The position numbers were made by a program, and so were the translations under genes. This document shows, piece by piece, positions 11,182-21,423 of a DNA stretch of 64,000 nucleotides. Source of the stretch: Epichloe hybrida (lineage: Eukaryota > Ascomycota > Sordariomycetes > Hypocreales > Clavicipitaceae); NCBI GenBank assembly GCA_019022495.1, contig JAFEKR010000024.1, positions 434,001 to 498,000 on the forward strand. The letters run 5' to 3'. Position 1 is the stretch's first letter, and every line of letters begins with the position of its first letter. The notes under the pieces were generated by a model. It was not told the DNA's origin. It saw nothing but the letters and a program-made list of their open reading frames with translations, and searched no databases.

Positions 11182-13851
11182 ATGATGACTTTGAAGGTTT
11201 GCGAGACTCTGTGGTTTCAAACAACTACGGCTACTGACGGATGGAACAGGCCTGCCTGTGCGACAATGGCGACAAGACTGGGTAAATGTTGCGCCTCCGC
11301 AACCTCAAGAACAGGTTCAACAGAACGACATCTGGGCAATCGAGCTCATTCACGGGATGCCAAAAGACTTGGCCCTATTGGCGCCTCACAGCCAAGAACT
11401 TCTCCGAGCTGCTCGGTCTGGACGACTATATAAGCGACCTGCTCCGGCCGAGGAGGAAGAGGCTGACACCGAGGCCGCCCAAGTAACAGAGAAGGCGGAG
11501 AAGAAGGACGAGGAAAACGCCGTCCAAGGATTTTCAATCAAGTTGTGGAGGCAAATTTCAAGAAACAATGAAGGACCGGGACTGTCTCACCTCGCGAAAC
11601 GACGGAAAGGCACCGTGACCATCTCAAGCAAAACCATCGAAGAGAAGACGGCGGGACCGACGGTCACGAGGGCAACTGTGCGAAAAATAGATGCAGCCGG
11701 CAATCCATACACAGAAGAAGTGACGTTGGCGGATGGCCAGCAAGTTGTCGGTGAGATCATTTCCACGCGAGTGGAAGCTGCCCCCGCTGCGGTCGCGGAA
11801 GGCTTCGTTGCTCCCGCACCACCCCAAAGAAGACGGCCGCCGCCACCAAAGAGAAAGTCCAAGGCTGGTCCTGGGCGTGGAAAGAAGAAGATCAAGAACC
11901 CTCCGCCCGGCGAGGGTCTGGCGGCTGGGGTGACACCAGCTGCTAACGGGGTGGGAGCCGTCAACGCGGAACGTCTTTGGGAGCATGTGAGAGTCCTCGT
12001 TATCGACTTTGTATTGCCAAGCACCGATGCTGATATTTGCAGGGCACCTTACCAGAGGGTACCCGGACCCCTAACCCGGATAGCGGAATGGCCGATGGTG
12101 ACGGTGACGGTGACGGTGACGATGACGAAGACGATGACGACGGTGAGGACGGCGACGACGGCGACGACGGGGATGACGATGATCAAGAGGAAGGAGATCA
12201 GCAGGGCGATGATGCTGATGACGCCAAATATCAGGACGAGGAAATGACGGACGCCATGGATGAGCCGAAGCCCCCCACCCCTAGCAAGCCAGTTTTCCAC
12301 GCCATGGATGGCATCGCGACACTGCCCGACGTAGCACCTCCGAATCCTCTCACACTGGCACCTTCCCTCGTTAGCCTCGCCGCCAACTCGCCCAAGAACG
12401 AGGGCAGTCCGCTCAAAAATGTCATGCTTCAGGCGCAGTCGCCCACGGAATCTCACGCGCCACCAGTTATACCGACGAACGCTGCCGAGGTTGCTCCGGT
12501 TCCTGCAGCTGTCCCTGTCGAATTACCTGCTCTAGAGACAGTAATCAGCAAAGTGATGGAGCCTCAACCACCAGAGACCGAGTCCATGGTCGCCGAGCCG
12601 CCAACTACGTTTGCAGGTGATGAGGGACAAGTAAGGGCTGACATGGACATCACCATGTCCAAGGCGGTCCCTAGAAAAGCCGACGAAGCGCCTGTAGAGG
12701 ACCCGCAAGGTGAGGCGTCGTACAAGGGCCCATCTCCTTATAATGCGAACCCGTTCCCAGATATGCCCTCGAGGGACGAGGCTTTATTGCCACCACCTCC
12801 AGAACAAGTGGGCAACATTTCAAGCCCCAGGCCGTACGACGGACCAGACAGGGTCTCCGATGTCGGCGACAAGAGCAGACATGGCCAGATGATTGACTCT
12901 GGCATGGTGGCCGAGCGACCGCCTCTGAATGTTCCCGACTCAGTCATGACAGAAGACACAATAAATCCCGAGGATTCGGCGTCAGCTCGATGTCAAATGA
13001 CGGGATCAGGGGCTCCGTCCGAGGTCGGCACTGCGTCGGCTGAGGAGACGAGGGACTCGGCAGTGGCAAGAGTAGGACCAGTGGCAGAGGCGTCTAGTGA
13101 GTCTTTCCCCCCCGAGGCAGCTTGCCCGATGGAAGAAAGCGAAACAGAGATGACCGCACCCGCCGGACCCCTCCGCGCCAAGATATCTGACGAAATGAGG
13201 CGAGATTCCCCAGTTGCGCCTGCGTCAGTATTGGGTGATAACCCTCAAGCCCCCGAGACCAGGGCATCCCCGCAAACGCTTGGACAAGAGTCGGTTGCTG
13301 AGCCAAAAGAGCCGACCCCATCCGAGGCTGTTCGGGATGAGCATTCCCCGGCACTCAAAAGAGCTGTTCAGGACAGCCCACGCCTAGATACGCCCGAGCA
13401 GACGAACCCAGTGACTGTGCTAGAGCCCAAGCCCTACGAAAATGTCGAAGCTGAACCGGTACCAGAAGTGCAAGATGTGCAGGAGCCTGCAAGTACAACA
13501 AGAGAGGAGAAATCGAGGAGAGGATACGGGGAAGAACAGAGTCAAGAGCCAGTGGGAGAGCGAGAGCAAGAATCGCAGGACGAGCACAGAAACGAACCGA
13601 TGAAGGAAGCCAAGCCGGCGGCGGCGGCGATGGAACCAGAACCGTTCCCAGTCGCAAAGCCAGCACCGATTCACCTCCCAGAAGAAGCACCGTCGGCGAG
13701 CTATGCAGTACCAGTCCCAGAAGCAGCTCCTGCTCCAGCTCCTCCTCTTATCTCGCCGCCCATTCTGCCCCCCATTGCTGATATAGCGTCCGAGATTCGT
13801 CTCGCAGATGGAGCAGAAGGAAGGAGGGAAGACCCGCCAGCCGGTGCGTAG
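11182..13851 (+). CDS. Unidentified large acidic, low-complexity protein
   Basis: I do not recognise a function. The main exon is open from about 11250 to 11986. It joins in phase, through a 56-bp intron (11987-12042, GTGAGA..TGCAG), to 12043-13851. The N-terminal part holds what looks like its only ordered motif ([33 protein letters not shown]). Next come a Pro/Lys/Arg-rich stretch with nuclear-localisation-like KRKSK..GRGKKK, a run of about 40 Gly/Asp/Glu residues (from about 12090), and roughly 500 residues rich in Pro, Glu, Ala and Ser. An upstream ATG at 11182 is a candidate first exon, but its donor (AAG|GTTTGC) does not restore frame with the acceptor at 11249, so the start is unresolved. 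About 850 residues. Composition suggests a nuclear scaffold or chromatin-linked protein (inference). Confidence 0.65.
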
Positions 13852-14123
13852 AACGCACGGTGGCTGACAACGCATCATTACGACAAAGGGATTCAAGGCG
13901 TTTGCTCGTGGGGCAAGGTTTGTCATGGGCAGCAAGTCAAAGGCGGGACGGGATGAGAGAGGGCCACGGATGGAAAATGGTGGAAGACGTATTCATACCA
14001 ATATTCTCTGTCATAGTATTGTACAACATGGCGCTTGTAATTGCTATAGCTTATCCATGGTCTGTTGTGTCTGCCGTCTAGCCTTGTATGTTGTATGTCC
14101 CTGTCCCCCCCCAATCGACTTTC

Positions 14124-14492
14124 TCAGTCCAGTTCCAGATCCTCAAACAACTTGCCCCCAACGCGGCCATTCTCCCTATCCCCAACAGCGTCTGCCTCGG
14201 CCTTCGCAACCCGCCCATTCATCCACAACCCCCTCGAACGAGCATTGCTCAGCCCGAGGAGGCCCGCGCTCGTCAAGAGCAGCGCCATGAGAACCATGGC
14301 CCCCGCCTGTGTCTGTGTCTGGTTCCCGCTAAAGGCCGCGACCAGATACACGATCAACTTGGCCGCCGAGGGCGGCGAGCCACGAGGAGCCGCCGGTGAT
14401 GATGGTGCGCTGGGCGACGGTGTTGAGGTCCGCGAGGGCGAGGAGGCCTGCTGCGGAGAAGGGAGAGGGCGGGGACGGGCGTCGAGGACCAT
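14124..14492 (-). CDS. Small two-TM membrane protein with a frame-shifted middle segment
   Basis: Function unknown. Starting at ATG 14492 (MVLDARPRPLPSPQQ) the frame encodes about 122 residues with hydrophobic segments LIVYLVAAF and AGAMVLMALLLTSAGLLGL, ending LFEDLELD. Between 14447 and about 14362 the current frame gives an unlikely Ser/Pro string with mixed third bases. The next frame of the same stretch gives LADLNTVAQRTIITGG with almost every codon ending in C or G, like the flanking coding sequence. This suggests two compensating 1-nt indels, either real or from assembly. An earlier in-frame ATG exists at about 14576. The protein is probably a small organellar membrane protein (inference). 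Confidence 0.55.
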   Translation of the reverse strand: MVLDARPRPLPSPQQASSPSRTSTPSPSAPSSPAAPRGSPPSAAKLIVYLVAAFSGNQTQTQAGAMVLMALLLTSAGLLGLSNARSRGLWMNGRVAKAEADAVGDRENGRVGGKLFEDLELD

Positions 14493-15011
14493 GACGATAC
14501 GAAGGGCTTGGTTTGTGGGAAACTTTCGGCCATTGGAAGGGAAGGGGGGGGTCGGTTCTTGGTTGGTTTGTGGCATGGGGTGATTCTTGCTGCGGGGAGG
14601 TGAGGTTTACATGGCGGATGAGAAGTCGGGGGGGTTTTGCAGGAAATCAAGTTTTTGTATGGATGGATGCAGCAAGTTGCATGTTGTGGTCACGATGAAA
14701 ACTCACGACGGCAGAGCGTGGACGGTGGGAATGATGCAACATTTTAACGGGTGCATGTCAGGCACGCGGTTGGTGGTCGGGCTCACATGGTTGGTGCAGG
14801 TGGTGTGCAGGTGGTGGGCGTGAGGCAGATGGACCGGAGCGTGTGACTTTTGACTTGTAGCTGGCGGGCTTCGAATCGTCATGCCATCGGTTCCTTTGAC
14901 AATGTAGAGGCAAATTTAGAGAAAAAAAATTTGCATTGGCTTCTTTATTTCTTGCCCTCATCCTATACACAGCATTACGCTGGCCGCCCATTTTCTGTAC
15001 ACCATTTCTTA
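14493..15011. other. Intergenic between the small membrane protein gene and EMC1
   Basis: No gene seen. Contains the likely promoter of the minus-strand gene ending at 14124 and the 3' end of EMC1. A GGTGTGCAGGTGG-like direct repeat occurs near 14800. Confidence 0.5.
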
Positions 15012-17985
15012 CTACAAAAATGCTTCCCATCTTCTATTAATTTGTTTTCTCCGGACCTGGCACGAACTTGTTAGGTCAATTTGCGGCAGACACGGACAGC
15101 AGCAGCACACTCACCATGGGGGCTAGGAACATGACGCCGGCAAAGAGGGCAAGGACCGTGCCAACCAGCGTCACCTTGTTGAAGCCCTTGCCCAAAATGT
15201 CAAACAGACCGCTGGGAGTCGAGCGGGTGCCGAACACATCCACGCCGTAGGCGAAGAGCAAACTGGTGCTCTCGATCACGGCCGGCGTGGCCATGATTTC
15301 TTCCACGCCAATCACATCCAGTTCGTGGGAGATGATGGCCCGGCCATCAATCTCCAGCTGCGGCGCATACTTCATCAGCGACTCGGCTTCCATTTCAGCT
15401 GCTGTCGGTTCTCTGTCAACGGGTCGACGAGGGTCGATCATGTGTCTGGGTAGGGCGAGGATGCCGTGACTTTCGGGGAGGTAGGCCAGCAGCTGGCGAC
15501 TGGTGATGCCCTGAAGGGTCTTCGTCGTCGTCAGCTTTTGCAGCGGCTGCGAAAGCACTATGGCCTGTGAGGTAACCCATGGCAGGGGCACACCAGAAGG
15601 GGTGTCGACCGGGTTCAACGAAGAAAACTTTTCTTCATCGCCAAGAGGACCGCGATCATTGGGCTCGGGAGACTCGAACAGATCGGACGTGACAAGCTGG
15701 TATCCTTTGATGGTACGGTTTGTGCCGTCGTTGGTCATGTAGTCGCCAAAGAAGGTGCATGCGTACCAATTCTCCGCCATGGCACACGACAGACTTTTCG
15801 TTGCGTCGACCCCATTGTAAGATTGAGAGGACAGCACCTGGCCAGAGATGGTGTCAACCAGCTGGACTGAGAGCTTGCTCGTGGCCTCCTCTGCAATCGC
15901 GACGACTGCGGTATTTGGGTTCAGATACTTGTAGGCGACTTTGCGGTCACCGAGGACGCGCCCGATGGATGCAATGGGGTTGTGGTCTGGCAGAGTGGCG
16001 ACCTCGACGATTTTTTCGCCCTTGCCGACTTGAAGATGCCACATTTCCGTTCGTGAGACCTTGCCGTCTGTGGAAGACAATTTGATACCTCTCAAGGCCT
16101 GATCCCCTTCTCGAATGACGATGGTGTCTTCGGGAAGAGTTACATTAGAAATGTTGGTGACCGGAGACCCGTCAGCGCCCAACGCGAGGAGCCACTTGCT
16201 GGATTCGTCGCCGACAACGGCAGTACTGGCAATCCTGGTGAAGGACTCATCCTGATGATGCTCGACAACCTGGCCTGTAGTTGCGCGAATGACAGCGCGC
16301 TCGCCATTGGGTCCAGCAACGGACACAAGGCCTTCGCTGTCTTTGGCCACAATTCCCTTGATGGAGAGACTCTCGCCAGGTTGTGGCTGGAATACAGCCT
16401 TGGACCACAGTACTTTCCCGTGATGGCCGGTGTCCAGACCGTAGAAGCGACCACGACGAGTGGCGAGAACAACAATCTTGTTGAATCCAAACGCATCCCG
16501 ATGCAAAGCCTCCTTGTTTCTGGAGGACAAGTCGGCACCAAAGATGGAATCAAGAATACGCTGCGGGAGACGAGCGAGATACGCCGGCAGGTACTGCAGG
16601 TCCGCAATGTGGCGGTTGACACGGTGCATGTATGCTGCAACAGGGTTGGCATGGGCTTCCTCGGCCAAAACTTCAGCAAGTCTCTCAACCTCGGGAATGT
16701 CGGCCCATACAGCAGCCACGGCGCCAGACAACCCTTCGTGTCTAGTCCAGTCAATCTTCCCATTCCGAATCAAGACCCAGTCATCGCCGTTGATCAAAGC
16801 AGCGGAGCGAACGGCAAACTCCTTGCCGCCGGCCTTCTTGACGACTTCGGAGACTGATTGGATAGCGTGGCCATCTTCCTTGGGGTTATACGGCCATCGG
16901 GCCAGGACACCATGAGACTCGGACGAGACGACAGTGACCTCTTCGCGCGTGATCCGGGTGAAGTAGACATTGGCGGCCTCTGAGCTGGTAGAGAATGCGC
17001 CATTGCCAGCCAAGTGTGGGAGGTCGTATGCTTTGGAAACTTGTCCGGTCTTGAGATCGGTGTGGTAAACTTGACCCTTGTGGCCGGTTTTGGTGCCGAT
17101 GTGGACCAGGAAGTGCGGCAGAGACTGCGTCAAATGAGGGGCGTGAACACGGACAGAGACAGTATCAGCAGGCAGGGTGATGTCTTGCTTCGTTCTGGTG
17201 CCGAGAACATTGATGCTCAGCTTGGACAATCCGAGACTGGCCCAGGCAGCAATAGGCGCTGCCGAGTTTGCGCCGACGAACATGACATCCTCGGCGCCGT
17301 GGATATCACCTCTGTTGCCGAGAGACCAGTGATCAACTCGACCCCCCGTGGCGGTGTCCAGAGACGTTACCTTGAGGTTGTAAGAGCCTGGTGACCCATG
17401 CAAGCTGACAACATAAACATTGGCAATGTTGGTTGAAACCTGGACCGGTGCGTCTTTGCTCGTTTCGCGGAATTCCCAGACGACATTGCCCAGCGCTCCA
17501 TGTAATCGTCGTAGAACCGTAACGCCGTCCTCGTCGAACAATGCGAGGACATCCTTCCTCGAGCTTTCGGTCAGTTCGATGATTTCGATGTCTTTGACAT
17601 GCCCCTTGAACTCCTGATGCCAGATGTTCCTGCCTGTGAGGGCATTCCATGCTTGAACCTTGGAGCCGTAACCTGAAACAACCCAGTTCTCGCCCTCGGG
17701 GGCTCTCAGGTGACCGCCGCCGTTTGCAATGCCATCACTGACTTGTTGGCGCCATACGACGTTGCCGTTGCTGGGGTTGATGGCGCCGACTACACCCACA
17801 TCCCCGAGTGTGTAGAGCAAGCTGGCCTTGTCTTCCTTGCGCGGACGATGAAAGAAGGTGGTTTCCTGTTGGGGCAAGCCGACGAGCGAGTAGTGGAAAT
17901 CGATGTCGCCAACCTCGTCTTTGAAGACGGCAGCTACGAGAGACGACAGGCCCAGCAGCAGGGCGGATTGGAGAGTGCGCCGCAT
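15012..17985 (-). CDS. EMC1: ER membrane protein complex subunit 1 (EMC1)
   Basis: Largest lumenal subunit of the EMC, the insertase that places tail-anchored and some multipass membrane proteins in the ER. The start at 17985 (MRRTLQSALLLGLSSLVAA) gives a clear signal peptide; an upstream in-frame ATG would bury it. The N-terminal half has PQQ-like beta-propeller repeats (DVGVVGAINPSNGNVVWR, WNALTGRNIWHQ). The C-terminal half is the DUF1620 region, ending in a TM helix (VTLVGTVLALFAGVMFLAP). A 58-bp intron (15057-15114, GTGAGT..CTAAC..CCAG) separates the short last exon (15012-15056), which encodes VRRKQINRRWEAFL. That basic cytosolic tail fits the family; without the splice the protein would end in a non-homologous tail. 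Total 971 residues. Confidence 0.93.
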
Positions 17986-18281
17986 GTCAAGGTATTCCGA
18001 GCTTGGGCGGCGACGTCGTGCTTGAAGCTTCGAGGCTGGGTCTTGAGCTGGGGGTCTCGAGGTACGGGGGTACTTACTTGTTGGCGGCACGCAGCTACAT
18101 GTAATATATTCCACAACGGGAAGCTGCTCTGCTGACTCATCCATCTTGTTTGCCTTGAATATGGATTCTACATGTACACAACATGCCGACTTTGATGGCG
18201 CAATCTAAATACTGCGACGAATGAAATATTTCATGCGACTTGTCATCCTTTGCTGCGCTCGAGCTAGAGGGCCGAGAGACA
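17986..18281. other. EMC1 upstream region
   Basis: Upstream of the minus-strand EMC1 start. An in-frame extension with another ATG near 18144 exists but precedes the signal peptide, so I treat it as 5' leader. No other feature seen. Confidence 0.5.
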
Positions 18282-18550
18282 TTAAGTGACCGATCGCCAC
18301 ACCAGCTTGAGTTCCTTGAGAGTTCTTGGCGAGTCCTGAACCCCTCCGCCCAAGGTCCTCTTCACAATATACTTTGCCACACCGGCTCCTTTGTCAGCTC
18401 GCTCGGTCGTAGCATCCGATACGTAGTTGACCACCACAGAGACTCCGTTCCGAGCAAGCGTCATGGCGATATACCAGATTGAATGCCCTTCTCGCGACTA
18501 GAACCAGTCACGATGGCCATCTTTCCCTCGGGAGCCAAGAGTGTCGATGG
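18282..18550 (-). pseudogene. Short-chain dehydrogenase N-terminal fragment
   Basis: Minus-strand translation gives KMAIVTGSSREKGIQSGI and then, after a frame change, MTLARNGVSVVVNYVSDA, which together resemble the Rossmann beta1-alphaA-beta2 region of SDR enzymes. The glycine-rich TGxxxGIG turn is damaged, a frameshift separates the halves near 18465, and nothing of the catalytic YxxxK region follows. It is a relic, not a gene. Confidence 0.65.
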
Positions 18551-19034
18551 CCAAGGGGTCTGGTTCAATTTGTGCAAGGGTTTGCAACCTTTTGCTTCCC
18601 CCTTTAAAGAAAGAAGTGTGCAGGATTATGGTGTAAATGGGGGCGAAGAAGGCTGGGAATGACTAGACCAGAAAAAGCCAAGGAAGAAGGCCGGCTTTAG
18701 GCTGACGGTAGTAGTACTCCTCGGACGTGGAATGAATACGTGTCAATGGGTCGTACCCAAGGCCACTTACTGGCGACGACTGCGTTTGAACAGGGTCGTC
18801 AGGTCGGCAATGAGTTCTGGACGGAAGAGCCTGCAGCCCCTCCCTATTGGACCATGAGAGGCTGAGCGCGGTGAATGAATGAATCAACGTTGGGCGAACG
18901 CAGAGCGAGGAGGCTGAAATCTCACCCATGCGAACAACCACGTGGTTATCGTCGCCAGTGTCTGCCTGCCCGTTATTCGCGACGTCGTGGTTCCAGTCTC
19001 ACTCCTTGATCGGTAGCAAATCGCACATCGAAAT

Positions 19035-19844
19035 ATGCCGCCCGGATATGCAAAACGCGGAGATGTCGCAGCGTCCATATGTCGAGTCAAGGACTTCTTC
19101 CGCAAGAAGCGAGGGGCGGAAGAGACTAATTCGCACGGTGCACATGGCATACGGGAGCTTTTGAAACAGGATCGCGATGCTCTTCTACGGGATTTCGAGA
19201 GGATCCTGGACAACAAGAGAACTTTGAAGGGCTTGGTATCGCCCAGCGAGCTGCATGTCGCAAGCCCGTATCGGTCTGTCGCGACACAGACCGAGGTCCG
19301 TCCGATCACCCCAGGAATCGAGGAAGAAGCGCGACAGATACCTACCTACACCTCTTCCTCGACACAAGTCATGATGGAAATGGAGACAGTCGATGAGACA
19401 GAACCTAGTATATCCGCAGACGCTGCTTCGTTGCGTCACTCTTCAAGGGGTGCTGGCCCGACATCGGACGCGTCAGGAGAATTGTGTGATGAGGAGCACG
19501 AACCCGAACAAGTCGTCCAGAATGAATCAACATCAGGCCATGATACTTTTTCTTTTTGTGTCCCTGTCCGCGAAACGAAAAGAAGACAGGCGCCGTCGGC
19601 CTCGGACACACGGAGTGATCCGTCACTTCTAACGGTCAAGGCCCCCGAGAGTCGCGCAGAGCCGTACATTTTTGGCACCTCGGGGACAGCAAGGTTGATT
19701 CAGAAGGAAACCAGGCCACGTCCCCGGATCCATCTTCGGTCACAGGTCCCCGAGAGTCACCCAGAGCCGCGTATTCTTGGGGGCTCAGGGACAGCGAGGT
19801 TGATTCAGAAGGAAGTCAGCCCACGTCCCCGGATCTATCCTTAG
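19035..19844 (+). CDS. Lineage-specific ORF ending in an in-frame minisatellite
   Basis: Not recognised. An ATG at 19035 opens 269 residues: a basic N-terminus (VKDFFRKKRG), a charged helical stretch (LLKQDRDALLRDFERIL), then acidic Ser/Thr/Glu-rich sequence. The last 70 residues are two copies of a 35-residue repeat containing PESxxEPxIxGxSGTARLIQK. The repeat comes from a 105-bp DNA unit; a third, decayed copy lies just past the stop. The gene may be real but fast evolving, or a recent orphan. No intron or signal peptide is evident. A contribution from an upstream exon cannot be excluded. Confidence 0.45.
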   Translation: MPPGYAKRGDVAASICRVKDFFRKKRGAEETNSHGAHGIRELLKQDRDALLRDFERILDNKRTLKGLVSPSELHVASPYRSVATQTEVRPITPGIEEEARQIPTYTSSSTQVMMEMETVDETEPSISADAASLRHSSRGAGPTSDASGELCDEEHEPEQVVQNESTSGHDTFSFCVPVRETKRRQAPSASDTRSDPSLLTVKAPESRAEPYIFGTSGTARLIQKETRPRPRIHLRSQVPESHPEPRILGGSGTARLIQKEVSPRPRIYP

Positions 19845-19945
19845 CCACAGGCCCCTGAGAGTCCCCCAGAGCCGCATATTCTTAGATTCTTAAGACCTCA
19901 GGGACAGCGAGGTTGATTTAGAAGGAAATCAGCCCACTTTCCCGA
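19641..19945 (+). repeat. 105-bp tandem repeat, about three copies
   Basis: Units start at 19641, 19746 and 19851, an exact 105-bp spacing (35 codons). Each begins with a CCC(C/T)GAGAGTC block and contains GGGACAGCGAGGTTGATT. The third unit is partial and has changes that create stops (for example TTCTTAGATTCTTAAG). Confidence 0.9.
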
Positions 19946-20490
19946 GAAAAGAGAAGAACGATCCGCCCTCGGTCAGAATTCTACCCAGAGTACTGGGACT
20001 GCACACGGGCTTAATTTGAAAGGTGGAGATGGGAAGAATGTTAGCCAAAGCTGATCCATGCCGTGTTTTGGACGTTTGGCGATTATTCCAGGAAATTCGA
20101 GCTTGAGAAGAGAAGCTGGAGGGAAGGTGACGGGGCATGATGATGGGGACTCTGCTTCGCTGCTTTGTCCTCTTTTAAGAAATCAAGTGGCAGCGATACC
20201 ATCCTTGAGTCTACATGTAATCGCCTCTTCACCTTTAGCCTCAGTCGTCCCCTCAAAACATCTTTTAATCTCCGATATCTACGAGTTGCGAAGAGTTTGA
20301 GACAACGTCTAGTGTGGACGCGGAAGTGCTACTGGTTTCATTATAGCTGCAAGCTTAGGACTATTAAGATATGGATTGCCTATTGCATCTTGGAGAGATC
20401 AATCTACATGCTTGATAACGATCCAGGAAATATAAAATGTGTTGGTGGATGGAATGGCTCGACACCTTCAACTTCGAGCGGCGTGCTCAC
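19946..20490. other. Intergenic, no gene seen
   Basis: Between the minisatellite ORF and a flavoprotein relic. Only chance frames are visible. Confidence 0.5.
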
Positions 20491-20600
20491 CTGCCCTCGT
20501 ACACCACGCCCCCTGCAATAGCCGATGCACCTCCTCCGTATTCGCGATCAAGGACCGTGACAGATGCGCCCTTCTCAGCGGTCACACAATGGCGTGCGTC
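20491..20600 (-). pseudogene. FAD-binding oxidoreductase fragment
   Basis: On the minus strand a 30-residue piece reads TAEKGASVTVLDREYGGG and then SAIAGGVVYEG, resembling the beta2 strand and following loop of fumarate-reductase or ketosteroid-dehydrogenase type flavoproteins (after the GxGxxG turn). It ends at a good splice-donor-like GTGAGC. No other exon was found nearby, so I call it a relic. Confidence 0.5.
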
Positions 20601-20829
20601 GTTTTGTCCATCCCGAATTGAATGCCTTTCCACTTTTCTATTGCAACCCATATCTTACTATTTTTTTCAACGTCACGCATGTCAACAACTTTATTTTCTT
20701 TCACTAGACGATGTACAAGCAGGAAAAAAAACCCTCTCCGAATGAAGGATGCGGTGTACGAATTACATTTCCAAGAAGCGTCCGAGAGTGATGTATGGTT
20801 CTGGTTCGAGGATAGGATAAAATGAAACG

Positions 20830-20834
20830 CAAAA
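20830..20834 (-). terminator. Pol III terminator of tRNA-Leu
   Basis: A run of five T on the minus strand, 7 bases after the tRNA 3' end, the usual RNA polymerase III stop signal. Confidence 0.5.
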
Positions 20835-20841
20835 ATGGTGT

Positions 20842-20940
20842 TACCAAGACTGGGGTTCGAACCCAGGCATCTCTCGATAGTGCAGGATAAGCGATGACTT
20901 AGCTTAAATGCACCGCCTTAGACCACTCGGCCATCTTGGT
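20842..20940 (-). tRNA. tRNA-Leu (anticodon TAA) with an intron
   Basis: The minus strand folds as a type II tRNA. Acceptor ACCAAGA pairs with TCTTGGT, and the D arm GCCGAGTGGTC..GGC is typical of Leu. The anticodon stem GTGCA/TGCAC encloses TT-TAA-G. A long variable arm (ATCGAGAGAT) and T arm CTGGG-TTCGAAC-CCCAG follow. A 17-nt intron sits one base after the anticodon, the canonical nuclear position. Confidence 0.92.
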
Positions 20941-21423
20941 TTGAGCAATGATGTCTCCAAAATGTTACTATGATGAATTCCTCTCACTCACAGCGTTGCG
21001 GGGTCCTCATCTAATAAACTGCTCCTTTCTAGAAATCGTCCACCTCATCGGACCTTTGCAGATTGTTCCGCTGGGTTCGCGCTGAGCGTGCCCACCGTAT
21101 TTCTCAGTCTTTCCTGAGACTCCTGAAACCACCTGGTCATCATATTTTATTCGCGAGCGTGGCGTGGCGGTGCCGCTTTTGTGGGAACGGGAACGACGTG
21201 TCATTCAGTTTACGTCAAAAGTGGAAAGTGGACGTCAACTTATTACCCCTTGCCCCTTCCCCTTGCCAGCGATGCAAGGTACACCTAGCACCTGTACGGA
21301 CAAACTGCATGGTGACGTGACGCAAGTGATGGCCCCAAAGCTTTGCATCCTCCTCGTTGTAGACTTGTGACTTGCACAGCTCCAAGTTCAACGACACCGA
21401 GTTGTCGAAAAGTCCCCGTCAAC
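20941..21423. other. MCD4 upstream region
   Basis: No gene seen between tRNA-Leu and MCD4. It contains a cluster of TGACGT-type hexamers, listed separately. Confidence 0.5.
21212..21318 (+). promoter_or_regulatory. Cluster of TGACGT (CRE-like) hexamers before MCD4
   Basis: ACGTCA at 21212-21217 and 21232-21237 and TGACGT at 21313-21318, the last followed by a further TGACG, lie 106-212 bp before the MCD4 ATG. bZIP factors of the CREB/ATF and Hac1 type bind such cores; function here is inference. Confidence 0.3.

Noticed and set aside
10912..11220. Minus-strand frame of 102 residues
   Set aside because: No conserved motif and it overlaps the upstream part of the plus-strand acidic-protein gene.
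13355..13935. Minus-strand frames opposite the acidic protein
   Set aside because: Low-complexity shadows of the Pro/Glu-rich coding strand.
16140..16763. 207-residue minus frame inside EMC1
   Set aside because: Out-of-frame shadow; the EMC1 frame carries the family motifs.
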